A stretch of 64,000 nucleotides of DNA from Roseiarcus sp963764955 (GCA_963764955.1 CAVXVE010000020.1:1-64000), one strand, 5' to 3'; positions 35,128 to 45,972 are shown, numbered from the stretch's first letter. Program-made: numbers and translations. Notes: generated by a model from the sequence alone, not told the origin.

Positions 35128-35571
35128 TCAACGGGCAGCGGACGCCTCCGTAGATCGCCGCCTGCCAAGGTTGCCGAAGAAGCGGAGGTGATAGCCGTCC
35201 GGGTCGAGGACGACGAATTGCCGATTGCCCGCTTCCTCTTCGCCTTGTCGATACCAGCGCTCCTCAAGCGGAATAGGGATGGTTGCGCCTGCCCTCAACG
35301 CCTGAGCGTAAAGATCGTCCACGTCGGGAACCAAGATCTGAAGGTTCATCCCTCTCCCGAACGGATATTCCAGCGGAGCCAAGCGGAACCGGCGCCCGGG
35401 GCCGTCGGCCTGTTCGAGCATCAAATGGACCGGTCCGCGTGTAAGATAAGCGAACCTCTCCTCGGGGCGTTCAAAGCTGACGCTGAATCCGAGAACCTCT
35501 GCATAGAACCTCAACGATCGGCCGAGATCGGCGACGTCAAGTTCGGGAACGATCGGCGGCGGACTGAACAT
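35128..35571 (-). CDS. glyoxalase/bleomycin-resistance superfamily protein
   Basis: A 147-residue VOC-fold protein with two beta-alpha-beta-beta-beta modules: VPELDVADLGRSLRFYAEVLGF and VHLMLEQADG, then MNLQILVPDVDDLYAQALRAG and RQFVVLDPDGYHLRFFGNLG. The metal-site pattern (E in the first strand, terminal E/H) is not clearly complete; it resembles bleomycin-binding-type proteins. Start 35571 (MFSPPPIVPELD). It lies antisense between two + strand genes. The function is unknown. Confidence 0.8.
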   Translation of the reverse strand: MFSPPPIVPELDVADLGRSLRFYAEVLGFSVSFERPEERFAYLTRGPVHLMLEQADGPGRRFRLAPLEYPFGRGMNLQILVPDVDDLYAQALRAGATIPIPLEERWYRQGEEEAGNRQFVVLDPDGYHLRFFGNLGRRRSTEASAAR

Positions 35572-35748
35572 TCCGCAACCTATCAGATCAGAGGGGAGAT
35601 CTCGCCCCGCATTCGCTCTCCTGCCGGCGGCTTCATTGGGCTCGTACGCCCAAGGTCGGTCTTTCGCTTTGGCCCTCAAGAGGCTAAGCCTCGGGAAAGA
35701 TGACAATCGAAGTGCGGCGAAAACAGCCGGCCGGGAGGAGAACGGTCT

Positions 35749-36942
35749 ATGTCGAGACACTGGATATTCGGCGCCGCGCCCGGCGCGATGCTTGCCGCGG
35801 TGGCGATCGCGCTTGGCTCGATCCCGGCGCGGGCTGACGACAACACCGTCACCATCGGCATGATCCTGCCGATGACCGGGCCTTTCGCCTCCACCGGCAG
35901 GCAGGAACGCGCGGCCGCCGAGCTTTACCTGCATGAGCACGGCGACACGGTCGCCGGCAAGAAGATCGTGCTCGAGATCAAGGACGACACCGGCGCGCCG
36001 GACGTGACCAAGCGGCTCGCCGAAGAGCTTGTCGGCAACGACCACGCCAAGGTCCTGATGGGCTTCGGGCTGACGCCGCTGGCCTTGGCCGCCGCATCGG
36101 TCGCAACGGAGGCGAAGGTTCCCGAGATCGTCACCGCCGCCGCGACCGCGATGATCACCGAGAAATCGCCGTATATCGTCCGCACCTCGTTCACCCTTCC
36201 GCAGGCCTCCGTGCCGATGGCGGAGTGGTCGCTGAAGAACGGGATCAAGAAGGTCGTCACCCTCGTCACCGACTACGGCCCCGGCATTGACGCCGAGAAA
36301 TGGTTCGCGGACGCCTTCGAGAAAGGCGGCGGAACGATCAAGCAGAAGATTCGCGTGCCGCTGAAGAATCCGGATTTCGCGCCCTTCCTGCAGCGCGTCC
36401 AGGACGACGCCCCGGACGCAGTCTTCGTCTTTGTGCCGTCTGGCCAGGGCGCCGTGTTCATGAAGGAGTTCGTCGAGCGCGGCCTCGACAAGGCCGGAAT
36501 CAAGCTGATCGGCACCGGCGACGTGACCGATGATGACCTTCTCCCCGGCATGGGCGACTCGGCGCTCGGCGCGGTGACGACGCATCATTATTCGGCCGCT
36601 CACGATTCGCCCGAGAACAAGGCCTTCGTGGCCGAGTTCGAGAAGGCCAACAACGGCATGCGGCCGAATTTCATGGCGGTCGGCGGCTATGACGGGATGG
36701 CGCTCGTCTATCAGGCGCTCGAGAAAACCAAAGGCGACGCGAGCGGCGAGGCGCTGATCGCGGCGATGAAAGGCATGAGCTGGACGAGCCCGCGCGGCCC
36801 GGTGTCGATCGATCCGGAAACGCGCGACATCGTGCAAAACATCTATGTGCGCAAGGTCGAGAAGAAGGACGGCTCGCTCTACAATGTCGAGTTCGCCACC
36901 ATCCCCGATGTGAAGGATCCCTACAAGGCGGCGAAGCACTGA
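35749..36942 (+). CDS. branched-chain-type ABC transporter substrate-binding protein
   Basis: A 397-residue Peripla_BP_6 protein with a signal peptide (about 1-28, ending IPARA). The mature start VTIGMILPMTGPFASTGRQE is the family hallmark; VPEIVTAAATAMITEKSPYIVR and VTLVTDYGPGIDAEKWFADAF follow. It heads a complete importer (binding protein, LivH, LivM-LivG, LivF) and abuts the lig genes, so an aromatic acid such as protocatechuate or a benzoate is a plausible ligand. RBS GGGAGGAGAACGG precedes the ATG. Confidence 0.9.
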   Translation: MSRHWIFGAAPGAMLAAVAIALGSIPARADDNTVTIGMILPMTGPFASTGRQERAAAELYLHEHGDTVAGKKIVLEIKDDTGAPDVTKRLAEELVGNDHAKVLMGFGLTPLALAAASVATEAKVPEIVTAAATAMITEKSPYIVRTSFTLPQASVPMAEWSLKNGIKKVVTLVTDYGPGIDAEKWFADAFEKGGGTIKQKIRVPLKNPDFAPFLQRVQDDAPDAVFVFVPSGQGAVFMKEFVERGLDKAGIKLIGTGDVTDDDLLPGMGDSALGAVTTHHYSAAHDSPENKAFVAEFEKANNGMRPNFMAVGGYDGMALVYQALEKTKGDASGEALIAAMKGMSWTSPRGPVSIDPETRDIVQNIYVRKVEKKDGSLYNVEFATIPDVKDPYKAAKH

Positions 36943-37001
36943 GGCTACGCCCCCGTCGCCGCGGGAGAAGGCGGGCGCGAGGCGCCGGATGAGGGGGCCC
37001 G

Positions 37002-37865
37002 ATGCTGACCATTCTGCTCGACGGCGTGGCCTACGGGATGCTGCTGTTCGTGCTGGCGAGCGGATTGTCGGTGACGCTGGGGTTGATGAATTTCATCAAT
37101 CTCGCCCACGGCGCTTTCGCCATGCTCGGCGGCTACGTCACGGCGCTGCTCATGAACCGCGCCGGCGTTCCGTTTCTCGTCACCCTGCCGGCGGCCTTTG
37201 TCATTCCGGCTGCTCTCGGCGTCGCGCTCGAGCGCACGCTTTACCGGCGGCTCTATGGCGCGAGCCCGCTCGACCAAGTGCTGTTCACCATCGGCCTCGT
37301 GCTGATGGCGATGCCGATCGCCGCCTATTTCATCGGCGATGAGCCGCAGCAGGTTCATCTGCCCGCCTGGCTCGACGGGCGCATCGAGGTCCATGGCGTG
37401 GGCATCGGCGTTTATCGTCTCTTTATCATCGCCGTGTGCGGCGCGATCGCCGCGGCGCTCCAGATATTCCTGATCAAGACCCGATTCGGCGCGCAGCTCA
37501 GAGCGGCGGTGGACGACGCGCGCGTCGCTCAGGGCCTTGGCGTCAATGTCGACCGCATCTTCGCCGTCGCCTTCGCGGTCGGAAGCGGGCTCGCGGGACT
37601 GGGCGGAGCGCTGGCCGCCGATGTCGTCGGCGGCATCGACCCTTCGTTCCCGGTGAAGTTCCTGGTGACCTTTCTCATCGTGGTCACTGTCGGCGGCTCG
37701 AACGGAATCCTGGGGGCCCTGTTCGGCGCGCTGCTGCTCGGCGTGCTCGACGTCGCGGGCAAATATTACGCGCCCTCGATCGGCGCGTTCGTCATCTATG
37801 CCGTGATGGTCGTCACCCTCATCGTCCGTCCGCAAGGACTGTTTGCGCGCGGAGAGGGGCGATGA
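37002..37865 (+). CDS. livH: branched-chain-type ABC permease LivH
   Basis: A 287-residue membrane protein of the BPD_transp_2 class: LASGLSVTLGLMNFINLAHG (the LivH signature), ERTLYRRLYGASPLDQVLFT, and the cytoplasmic coupling loop LRAAVDDARVAQGLGVNVDR. It ends VMVVTLIVRPQGLFARGEGR and overlaps the next gene by ATGA. The N-terminal half of the transmembrane channel. Confidence 0.94.
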   Translation: MLTILLDGVAYGMLLFVLASGLSVTLGLMNFINLAHGAFAMLGGYVTALLMNRAGVPFLVTLPAAFVIPAALGVALERTLYRRLYGASPLDQVLFTIGLVLMAMPIAAYFIGDEPQQVHLPAWLDGRIEVHGVGIGVYRLFIIAVCGAIAAALQIFLIKTRFGAQLRAAVDDARVAQGLGVNVDRIFAVAFAVGSGLAGLGGALAADVVGGIDPSFPVKFLVTFLIVVTVGGSNGILGALFGALLLGVLDVAGKYYAPSIGAFVIYAVMVVTLIVRPQGLFARGEGR

Positions 37866-39627
37866 GCGCGCCCGACGCTACCCAAACGGCGCGCCGTCTC
37901 GCTGCGCATTTGCAGCGGCGCGCGCGCTGGCGATGGCCGGAAATCGTGTTCTGGCTCGCGATCCTCGCCCTGATTTTCGCTTTGCCGTCGCGCGCGGGAA
38001 TCATCAATGAAGTTCTCATCGCCGGCCTGTTCGCTTTGTCGCTCGATCTCATTCTCGGGCTGACCGGGATCGTCTCGCTCGGTCACGCGGCGTTTCTTGG
38101 CCTCGGCGCCTACGCCGCGGCCATTCTGGCAAGCAAGGGGTTCGCGGAGCCTGCGCTCGGACTTGCTTTCGGCGCCGCCGTCGCTGCGGTCGTCGGCCTC
38201 GTCAGCGCGCCGCTCCTGCTTCGCGGCGGCGACCTGACGCGGCTGATGGTGACGCTGGGCGTTTCGCTCATGCTCGGAGAACTCGCCAACCGCAACAGCT
38301 GGATCACCGGCGGCGCGGACGGCCTCAACTTTTCGATGGCGCCGGTGCTCGGACTGTTCCCGATCGGCTTTACCGGGCAGCGCAACGCGGCGCTCTACAG
38401 CTTCGCCGTTCTCTTCATCCTGTTTGCCATCGCGCGCCGGCTTGCGCATTCGCCCTTCGGGCTGGCGCTCGCCGCGATCCGGGAAAATCGCCTGCGCGCG
38501 GGCGCGCTCGGCGTGGACACCAGCCGCCGGATCGTTGCGATCTATACAATTGCGGCGGCTTACGCGGGCGCTGCGGGCGCGCTGCTGGCGCAGACCACGC
38601 AGATCGTGTCGCTCGATCTGTTCGACTTCCACCGGTCGGCCGACGTCATGCTGATGCTCATCATCGGCGGCGCGGGATATCTCTACGGCGGCCTGATCGG
38701 CGCGGCGGCGTTCATTGTTCTGAGGGACGTGATTTCCGCTGCGACGCCCGAATATTGGGAATTCTGGATCGGGCTCGCTCTGGTCGTTCTGGTGCTCGCC
38801 GGTCGCGACCGGCTCGGCGCGGCGGCGAGGCGCATGATCGCCCTCGTCGCGCCGCGCGCCGCGGGCCGAGGGCGTGGCGTGAGCGCGCCTGCGCTCGAGG
38901 CGCGAGGCCTCATGCGCCACTTCGGCGCGCTGATCGCGACCGACGATGTGTCGTTCGCCATTCGGCCTGGCGCCCGTCAGGCGCTGATCGGACCGAACGG
39001 CGCCGGAAAGACGACGCTGATCAATCTCCTGACCGGGGTGATCAGGCCGACCGCAGGCCAGGTCTTGTTGCAGGGTCGCGACGTTACGCATCTCAAGCCA
39101 AGCGCGCGGGTCCGGATGGGCCTCACGCGCACCTTTCAGATCAATCAGCTGTTTCCCGATCTGACGCCCGCCGAGTTGCTTGGGCTGGCGATCTCCGAGC
39201 GCAACGGCGCGGGCGCCGACTTCTGGCGCGTGGCGGGCGGCAGGCCGGAGATCGTGGCCGAAATCGCCGAGCTGCTGACGCGCTTCGGCCTCGAGGCCGA
39301 CATGGACAAGCCGACGCGAAAGCTCGCTTACGGCAAGCAGCGGCTCCTGGAGATCGCGCTCGCGCTGGCCACGCGCCCGCGCGTGCTGCTGCTCGACGAA
39401 CCCGCCGCTGGCGTGCCGGAGGAGGAACGACAGGACATCCTCGCGGCGCTCGCCGCCCTGCCCGTCCGATGTCGCGATCCTCCTGATCGAGCACGACATG
39501 GACCTCGTGTTCAATTTCGCCGACCGCATTTCGGTGCTGGTGGCGGGAAAGCTGTTGACCGAGGGGCCGCCGGAGGCGATCGCCGCCGACGAGCGCGTGC
39601 GCGCGGTTTATCTGGGCGAGGACGCGC

Positions 39628-39635
<8 letters not shown>
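37862..39635 (+). pseudogene. fused LivM permease-LivG ATPase, one-base frameshift near the end
   Basis: One frame runs from ATG 37862 through a LivM permease (residues about 1-335; LSLDLILGLTGIVSLGHAAF, AIRENRLRAGALGVDT) directly into a LivG ATPase (about 340-590; Walker A GPNGAGKTT, a signature-like LAYGKQRL, Walker B VLLLDEPAAGV) without an intervening stop. Such fused subunits occur in alphaproteobacteria. An extra C near 39465 shifts the frame; the next frame completes it with ILLIEHDMDLVFNFADRI and ends LGEDAHG, overlapping livF. Corrected length 590 residues. Confidence 0.85.
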
Positions 39636-40341
<706 letters not shown>

Positions 40342-40348
40342 GACGGCG

Positions 40349-41378
40349 CTACTGCGGCGCCTTGTCCCAAGGCGACGGCACGCCGACCCGTATGAGCCGT
40401 GAGAACTCCGGCGACTGATCCGCGGCCTTGGCCTGGGGACTGACGCGCGCGCGCTCCATGAGCTCGCTGAGCGGCATCGTCGTGACCACCGCGCCATGGT
40501 CGTAAAGGTAGCCCGGCAAAAAGCCGTTGACGACGAGCCGCCAGTCGAACGGCAGCGTGCTCCCCGCCGCCCTCACCAGCTTGAAGACGACAGTCGCGCA
40601 GTTCGCGGTGATGGAATTGTACCATTTGGGACGTTTGGCGAGCGCGGTCGAACTCGACAACATATTCCGTCAACAGTGCGCGCGCCTGGGCGGGCGGGGT
40701 GTTGAGCCGGTAGAGGCGCACGTCCTCGCCGCGCACGTTGGTGCGCAATCTCACCGAATCGCGCTCGGTGGTCGCGAGATAGACGAGCGTGTGGTTTCTG
40801 AAGGCGTCGGCGACCGGCGAGAACACGCCGGTCTTCTCGCGCCGGACCTCGACCGACCAGGCGATATGGTCGCCGTCCTCGAAGCCGAAGCTCATGATCA
40901 CATGCGCCATCTCGGGCCCGGCCCAATAGGCCAGGAACAGGTCGAGCGTCTTCAGTTTGGAGAGATCGTAGGAGCGCTTCTCCCAACGCTCGGTGAAGTC
41001 CTTGTCGGTCCGCCAGTCGAAATCCCGCACGTCGGACAGCGTCAGAATGTCGCCCTTGACCGCGCCGGTCGTCTGCCGCGCGACGTCCGGCGCCCAGTCG
41101 CCGCCGAGCGGCGGCCTGATCGTGCTCCACCAGGCGAGCAGTCCGGCGAAGGCGACTGCAAAGACCGCAAGCGCGACAAGACTGCGGCTCAGGCGCATGA
41201 ACAGCGCCGCAATCGTCACCAACCCGAGGATGCAGAAGAGGATCGCGGCGGACGCCTTCAAGACCTCAGGCGCGGGAAGCCGGAACCATAGCGCCATAGC
41301 GCTCCACGCGCTGATGGGAGCGATGACCACGATTGCGGCGATGATTCTGAGGGCGAGCCCCGCAGCCCTCTTCACCAT
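40349..41378 (-). pseudogene. DUF4105 (Lnb N-terminal-like) membrane protein, one-base frameshift
   Basis: When joined 342 residues: three N-terminal hydrophobic spans (about 8-95), then a periplasmic DUF4105-type domain with DILTLSDVRDFDWRTDKDFTER, LFLAYWAGPEMAHVIMSFGF, YLATTERDSVRLRTNV and, after the shift, KRPKWYNSITANCATVV (family Cys) and GYLYDHGAVVT. One extra base near 40640 explains the break. Related domains form the N-terminal part of lipoprotein intramolecular acyltransferase Lnb. This stand-alone version has no established function. Confidence 0.78.
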
Positions 41379-41801
41379 GATGGACCTTGCCCCGTTCCCT
41401 GCCGCGGCTCTGACCCGCCTCGCGCACGCTTAAATGAGGCCGGGACCTCTGCAAAGCCTTATCGCCCTGCTCGTTTGAGCTTATCGGGACCAAAGCTGCC
41501 GACGAAGCGAGCGACGCCTGGATGGCGGCGCCGATTGAATTTTGCTACCCGCCGAAGCTTGGGCGATTTTTCCAATGGAATCGGGTCATGACGCTCGGAT
41601 CGACGCTGCTGCCCGCGGCGAATCTCATGTCCGAGAAACCCCCGGCTCAAGCGGAAACGCCCGCGTCCTCCCGGCGAGGTCGCCGCCGCGGAGCGGCTCA
41701 TTGAACTCGCGATGCTGGAATCGAAAGGGCTGGGCGAAGAGAAAGCGACCGAGACGTGCGAAGGCCTCGCCTCCCGCGACCACGGCTTGAGGCCTTTAAG
41801 G
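41379..41801. other. intergenic, no clear gene
   Basis: Several short overlapping ORFs, none with a recognisable product. The frame around 41690-41800 gives ELAMLESKGLGEEKATE, perhaps a gene fragment, but it has no supported start or family. Confidence 0.4.
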
Positions 41802-42071
41802 TCAATCGACGGCGGGCGTGACCGCCAGGGCCTCCAGGGTCCCGCCGAACTCCGAAGTGGTCAGCGTGATTTTCTGGCCGGCTTTCATGCGCTTGATGCT
41901 GACGCCGCGCGCGATCTTATAAGTCGAGCCGTCATCCAATGTGATGACATGGCTCATCAGGTCGACGGACTTGATCCTCCCGGTGGTCTTGTGCATCGCG
42001 TCCATTGCGAACGCCGTTGTATAGGCGCTGAGAATCGCGGCGGCCGCGACCACATTGAGCACCTTACCCAT
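41802..42071 (-). CDS. small periplasmic DUF1344 protein
   Basis: An 89-residue protein with a signal peptide (1-22, ending TTAFA) and one small beta-barrel-like domain: TTGRIKSVDLMSHVITLDDGS, then YKIARGVSIKRMKAGQKITL. It matches the DUF1344 family of short rhizobial periplasmic proteins. The function is unknown. Stand-alone. Confidence 0.8.
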   Translation of the reverse strand: MGKVLNVVAAAAILSAYTTAFAMDAMHKTTGRIKSVDLMSHVITLDDGSTYKIARGVSIKRMKAGQKITLTTSEFGGTLEALAVTPAVD

Positions 42072-42175
42072 CTATATAGCCTCTCTTCTCAACGGCCCGC
42101 ACGCGCTGCACCTCAAACATCAACTCATGGCGGACTCATGGCGACGCCTTGAATTTCTTGGGACGCCTGCCAGCC

Positions 42176-43003
42176 TCAGCCCTCGCTCTGGTGGCCGCCG
42201 GACAGGGGCACGAAGGGAATGACCTTGCCGCCGAAAATGTCCGAGCGCGCGACCGTAGGGGCGCCGTCGGCTCCCACCCTCTTGACCACCTTGAGGATGT
42301 GCTGCGCCCCTGGCGGGCCAACGGGAATGACCATGATTCCGCTTGGCTTCAATTGCTGCAGGAGCGGCGGCGGGATGTGGTCGATGCCGCAGGTGACGAT
42401 GATCTTGTCGAACGGCGCGGCCTCCTCCCAGCCGTAATAGCCGTCCGCGCTTCGGGTCGTGATGTCGGAATATTCGCGATAGCCGGCGCCGATCAGCCGG
42501 TCGTAGACGCCGCGAGTGCGCTGGGCGAGCTCGGGAATGATCTCGATCGAATGGACGTGGGGCGTAAGATACGTGAGCAGGGCCGACTGAAATCCCGAGC
42601 CGGTGCCGATCTCGAGCACCTTGTCGCTTGGGCGGATATCGAGCGCGCTGGTCATGCGGCCCATCGTGCCGGGCGGGGTGATAGTGACGCCGAAACCGAT
42701 GTCGAGATAGTGTCCGACATAGGCGTCTTCGCGGTTCTCTGGCAGGCAGAACTCCTGGCGCGGCGTCATGAGAAACGCGCGCTTGTCGGCTGCGGTCCAG
42801 AGGTCGTTGAAGCTGATCACCACTTCGTAGCGGTCCCAGCGCCGCTCGAGATATTTGGTCTCCTCCGCCGGGCGGTTGGCCGTCATCCAGGCGACGAATG
42901 CGGCCTTGCTCGAAAGCGGCGGTCCCTCGGCGGCCAGGGCGGCGAGCGGCGAGGAGGCGGCGGCGCTGGCCGCCGCGCCGAGGAGAAATTCGCGTCTGAG
43001 CAT
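42176..43003 (-). CDS. exported protein-L-isoaspartate O-methyltransferase-like protein
   Basis: A 275-residue protein. The start at 43003 (MLRREFLLGAAASAAASSP) gives a twin-arginine-type signal; Met at 43027 is an alternative. The domain is a PCMT-type SAM methyltransferase: GVTITPPGTMGRMTSALDI, motif I VLEIGTGSGFQSALLTYL, VHSIEIIPELAQRT, APFDKIIVTCGIDHIPPPLL. PCMT normally repairs isoaspartyl residues in the cytoplasm using SAM, so a Tat signal is unexpected; the signal could instead be a membrane anchor. Confidence 0.82.
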   Translation of the reverse strand: MLRREFLLGAAASAAASSPLAALAAEGPPLSSKAAFVAWMTANRPAEETKYLERRWDRYEVVISFNDLWTAADKRAFLMTPRQEFCLPENREDAYVGHYLDIGFGVTITPPGTMGRMTSALDIRPSDKVLEIGTGSGFQSALLTYLTPHVHSIEIIPELAQRTRGVYDRLIGAGYREYSDITTRSADGYYGWEEAAPFDKIIVTCGIDHIPPPLLQQLKPSGIMVIPVGPPGAQHILKVVKRVGADGAPTVARSDIFGGKVIPFVPLSGGHQSEG

Positions 43004-43098
43004 CAAGGCTCCTTTACTCGCATTCATACAGATTCGGGGTTTGGCGCTTCCCTAGCACGAATGGTCGGGAATGTGACGCGAGCAAGGCCGGGCGACGC

Positions 43099-43875
43099 CT
43101 AGCGCTTGAGTTGAGCCGCCAGGAAACGGCGCAGTTCGCCCCATGATCGCTGAGCGGCGTTGCGGTCATAGGCCAGCGTCATTCCCATGACTTGCCGGCC
43201 TGCGCCAAACTCGGCCAGGTCGAACGCGTGCGCCGCGCCGGGATAGACGACGAGCTTCGCCACGCCGGGCGCCTGGCGTTTCGCGAGCTCAGCGCAGTCC
43301 GCGGCGGGAGTGACTTCGTCCTTCGCCCCAACGAGGATGAGAGTGGGGATGTCGAGCGCGCCGTCGGCCAGGTTCGCGCAAGGGGCGTAGAAGGCCGCCG
43401 CGGCCCTGAACGCCGCCCCTTGGCCGGCGGCCCCGGCGCCCGCGGCGATCTTGAGCGCCGTGTCGCCTCCTTGAGAAAATCCGACCGCCGCGATCCGGGC
43501 AGGGTCGACGAAAGGCTGGCTCGCGAGATAGGCCAGAGCGCCATAGGCGTCCGACAGGGCGGGCTTGAAGTCGACGGCGCAGGTTTCTTTCAGGCCGCGG
43601 GTGGCGAAGTCGTCGACGAACAGGGCGACATAGCCCCAGGCGGCGATCCGCTCGCCGATCGACGCTCGCTCTTCCGGCAGGCCGAGACAGGTGTGCAGAA
43701 GGACCACGGCCGGGAAAGGGCCCTTTCCCTTTGGCTCGCTGAGGTAGCCTTGGATCGGCTCGCCGCGACCGGCGCTCGCGAACTTGACCAGATCATCGGC
43801 CGCCGCCGGAACGCAGCCGCCCAGGAAGCCGAACAGCGCCGCGGCGGCGAGCCATGGTTGAGCGAAACGACGCAA
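43099..43875 (-). CDS. exported dienelactone-hydrolase-family protein
   Basis: A 258-residue alpha/beta hydrolase with a signal peptide (about 1-27; LFGFLGGCVPAAA, with a possible lipobox GGC). Catalytic triad landmarks are the nucleophile elbow GFSQGGD, D in LILVGAKDEVTPAAD and H in YPGAAHAFDLAEF; the oxyanion region is FPAVVLLHTCLGLPEE. DLH-family enzymes hydrolyse lactones or esters. Whether it serves aromatic degradation here is not shown. Confidence 0.85.
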   Translation of the reverse strand: MRRFAQPWLAAAALFGFLGGCVPAAADDLVKFASAGRGEPIQGYLSEPKGKGPFPAVVLLHTCLGLPEERASIGERIAAWGYVALFVDDFATRGLKETCAVDFKPALSDAYGALAYLASQPFVDPARIAAVGFSQGGDTALKIAAGAGAAGQGAAFRAAAAFYAPCANLADGALDIPTLILVGAKDEVTPAADCAELAKRQAPGVAKLVVYPGAAHAFDLAEFGAGRQVMGMTLAYDRNAAQRSWGELRRFLAAQLKR

Positions 43876-44072
43876 AGCGCGCTCCTCTTAAGGCGCCCGA
43901 AACGCGAGCGGAAGGCCGCATCGGCGAACCCTGGTCAAGCCGCACAATCCACGTCTTGAGGCGGTGTACGATTCTGCGCGCGAGGAAGCGATTTCAATGG
44001 CTTAGGCTCATTTTTCTGCAACTCGGCAAGGCTCGCAAGGATCTTAAATACAGTTTGTAAATGTTCCTCAGC

Positions 44073-44096
44073 CGGGCCCTCACGAAACTGGGCCCG
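44073..44096 (-). terminator. hairpin after serB
   Basis: CGGGCCC/GGGCCCG arms with a 10-base loop, starting 11 bases beyond the serB stop on the minus strand. GC-rich stem, no clear U-tract. Confidence 0.5.
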
Positions 44097-44107
44097 CGCC
44101 GCTGCGC

Positions 44108-45001
44108 TCACCCCTCGACGAAATCCTTGCGCGCGAACCCCTGCGCATAGAGGAGTGCGGTGAGGTCGGCGTGCTCGACGCGCGCGTGCGCGCTCGCCGC
44201 GACCCTGGGCTTGGCGCGGTAGGCGATACCGAGGCCGGCCGCCTGCAGCATCGGAAGATCATTGGCGCCGTCGCCGACGGCGAGCGTGTCGTCAAGTTCA
44301 AGTCCCATCGCGGCGGCGATTTCCTTGAGCGCGCTGAGCTTTGCGTCCTGGCCGAGGATGGGCTCGATGACCTTGCCGGTCAGCTTGCCGCCTTCGATCA
44401 AAAGCGTGTTGGCGCGGTCCTCGTCGGCGCCGATCCGCTCGCGAATGGCGCGCGTGAACTGACGAAAACCGCCCGAGACGATGACGACGCAAGCGCCGTT
44501 CGCCTGCATTGTCTGGCTGAGCGTGCGCGCGCCGGGGTTCAGCGTGATGCGGTCCCTCAGCACATCGCCGATGACGCTTTCGGGCAGGCCGGCGAGCAGG
44601 GCGACGCGCTCGCGCAAGGCCGGGGCGAAGGCGATCTCGCCCCGCATGGCGCGTTCGGTGATGGCGGCGACGCGCTCGCCCACTCCGGCGAAGGCCGCGA
44701 GCTCATCGACGCATTCCTGGCCGATCAGCGTCGAATCCATGTCCGCGACCAGGAGACGCTTTGAGCGGCGCTGAAGCGGCTGGACGATGACGTCGACCGG
44801 CTCGCCGGCAAGCGCGTCGTCCAGCGCGGCCCGCTTCGCCTTGAGATCCCCGGTGAAAACAAGGTCGGCGGCCACGCCCTCGTCGAGCCAGCGCCGCCGC
44901 TCGACGCCATGGAGGGCTTGCGCGGCCCGGTCGAGTGTTGCTTCGGTGAGGGGCGCCTTTGCGGCATCGGCGACAAGCGTGGCGACAAGGACGGACGACA
45001 T
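44108..45001 (-). CDS. serB: phosphoserine phosphatase
   Basis: A 297-residue HAD-superfamily enzyme for the last step of serine synthesis. Start 45001 (MSSVLVATLVADA) opens a short ACT-like N-terminal region; the catalytic motif is VADMDSTLIGQECVDELA, with motif II VIVSGGFRQFT and motif III LAVGDGANDLPMLQAAG. Longer upstream frames are antisense to miaA. It is divergent from miaA with 28 bp between starts. Confidence 0.95.
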   Translation of the reverse strand: MSSVLVATLVADAAKAPLTEATLDRAAQALHGVERRRWLDEGVAADLVFTGDLKAKRAALDDALAGEPVDVIVQPLQRRSKRLLVADMDSTLIGQECVDELAAFAGVGERVAAITERAMRGEIAFAPALRERVALLAGLPESVIGDVLRDRITLNPGARTLSQTMQANGACVVIVSGGFRQFTRAIRERIGADEDRANTLLIEGGKLTGKVIEPILGQDAKLSALKEIAAAMGLELDDTLAVGDGANDLPMLQAAGLGIAYRAKPRVAASAHARVEHADLTALLYAQGFARKDFVEG

Positions 45002-45029
45002 GACCCTTCCAGACGCGGAACAAACATAA

Positions 45030-45935
45030 GTGCCGCGGGCGCTCCTCATCGCAGGCCCGACCGCGAGCGGCAAGTCGGCGGCGGCGCTGGCGCTCGCGCA
45101 AAGGTTCGGCGCGGCGATCGTCAACGCCGACTCGATGCAGGTCTACCGGGACCTGAGGATCCTGACCGCGCGGCCGTCGCCGGAAGAGGAGCGGCTTGCG
45201 CCGCACCGGCTGTTCGGCGTCATCGACGGCGCGCTCAATTTTTCGGCCGGACGATGGGCGCGGGCGGCGGGCGAAGTTCTGGCCGAGACTGAAGAGCGGC
45301 CGGTCGTGTTCGTCGGCGGCACGGGGCTTTATTTCCGCGCGCTGACGGAGGGGCTGTCGGACATCCCGACCGTGCCGGAAGCGGTGCGGGCCGAGGTCCG
45401 CGCAAAAGCCGAGGGGCGCGCGACGCGTGAGCTGCACGACGAGCTTCAGGCGCGCGATCCCGAGACCGCCGCGCGTCTCAACTTGAGCGATCGCCAGCGC
45501 ATCTTGCGCGCGCTCGAGGTCATGGCCGCGACGGGGCGCCCGCTCGTCTCGTTCCTCGGCGCGCGAGCCAAGCCAGCGCTCGCCCCTGGCGAGTGGGCCG
45601 GTCTCTACCTCGCGCCCGACCGGACGGAGCTTGGCCGGCGCATCGACGCGCGATTCGACGCCATGCTCGCGCAGGGCGCGCTCGACGAAGTGGCGGCGCT
45701 TCAGGAACGGCGGCTCGATCCGGCGCTCCCGGTCATGCGGGCGCATGGCGTTCCCCATCTCATCGGCCATATCGAGGGCCGGCTGACGCTCGACGAGGCC
45801 GCGTCACGCTCGAAGCTCGACACCCGCCATTACGCCAAGCGGCAGTTCACCTGGGCGCGCCACCAGCTCTCGGGCTTCCGCTGGGTCGCGCCGGAGGAGG
45901 CGGTGGCTGAGGGCGCAAAGGCGTTCGAGGGGTGA
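45030..45935 (+). CDS. miaA: tRNA dimethylallyltransferase
   Basis: A 301-residue enzyme that isopentenylates A37 of tRNAs reading UNN codons. Walker-type loop GPTASGKS (9-16), VNADSMQVYRDLRILTARP, FVGGTGLYFRALTEGL, LSDRQRILRALEV and DTRHYAKRQFTWAR are diagnostic. GTG start at 45030. Its divergent neighbour serB matches a gene order common in rhizobia. Confidence 0.96.
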   Translation: MPRALLIAGPTASGKSAAALALAQRFGAAIVNADSMQVYRDLRILTARPSPEEERLAPHRLFGVIDGALNFSAGRWARAAGEVLAETEERPVVFVGGTGLYFRALTEGLSDIPTVPEAVRAEVRAKAEGRATRELHDELQARDPETAARLNLSDRQRILRALEVMAATGRPLVSFLGARAKPALAPGEWAGLYLAPDRTELGRRIDARFDAMLAQGALDEVAALQERRLDPALPVMRAHGVPHLIGHIEGRLTLDEAASRSKLDTRHYAKRQFTWARHQLSGFRWVAPEEAVAEGAKAFEG

Positions 45936-45972
45936 GAGCCTAAAGCATCATAGGGTTGGGTCGAAGCGCGGA

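Noticed and set aside
35128..36939. 603-codon minus-strand frame that includes the glyoxalase-like gene
   Set aside because: Only the last 147 codons match a family. The upstream part is antisense to the binding-protein gene, so the start was set at 35571.
41459..41790. Short ORFs on both strands between DUF4105 and DUF1344 genes
   Set aside because: Mutually overlapping, Arg-rich, no recognisable product; at most a gene fragment in the frame reading ELAMLESKGLGEEK.
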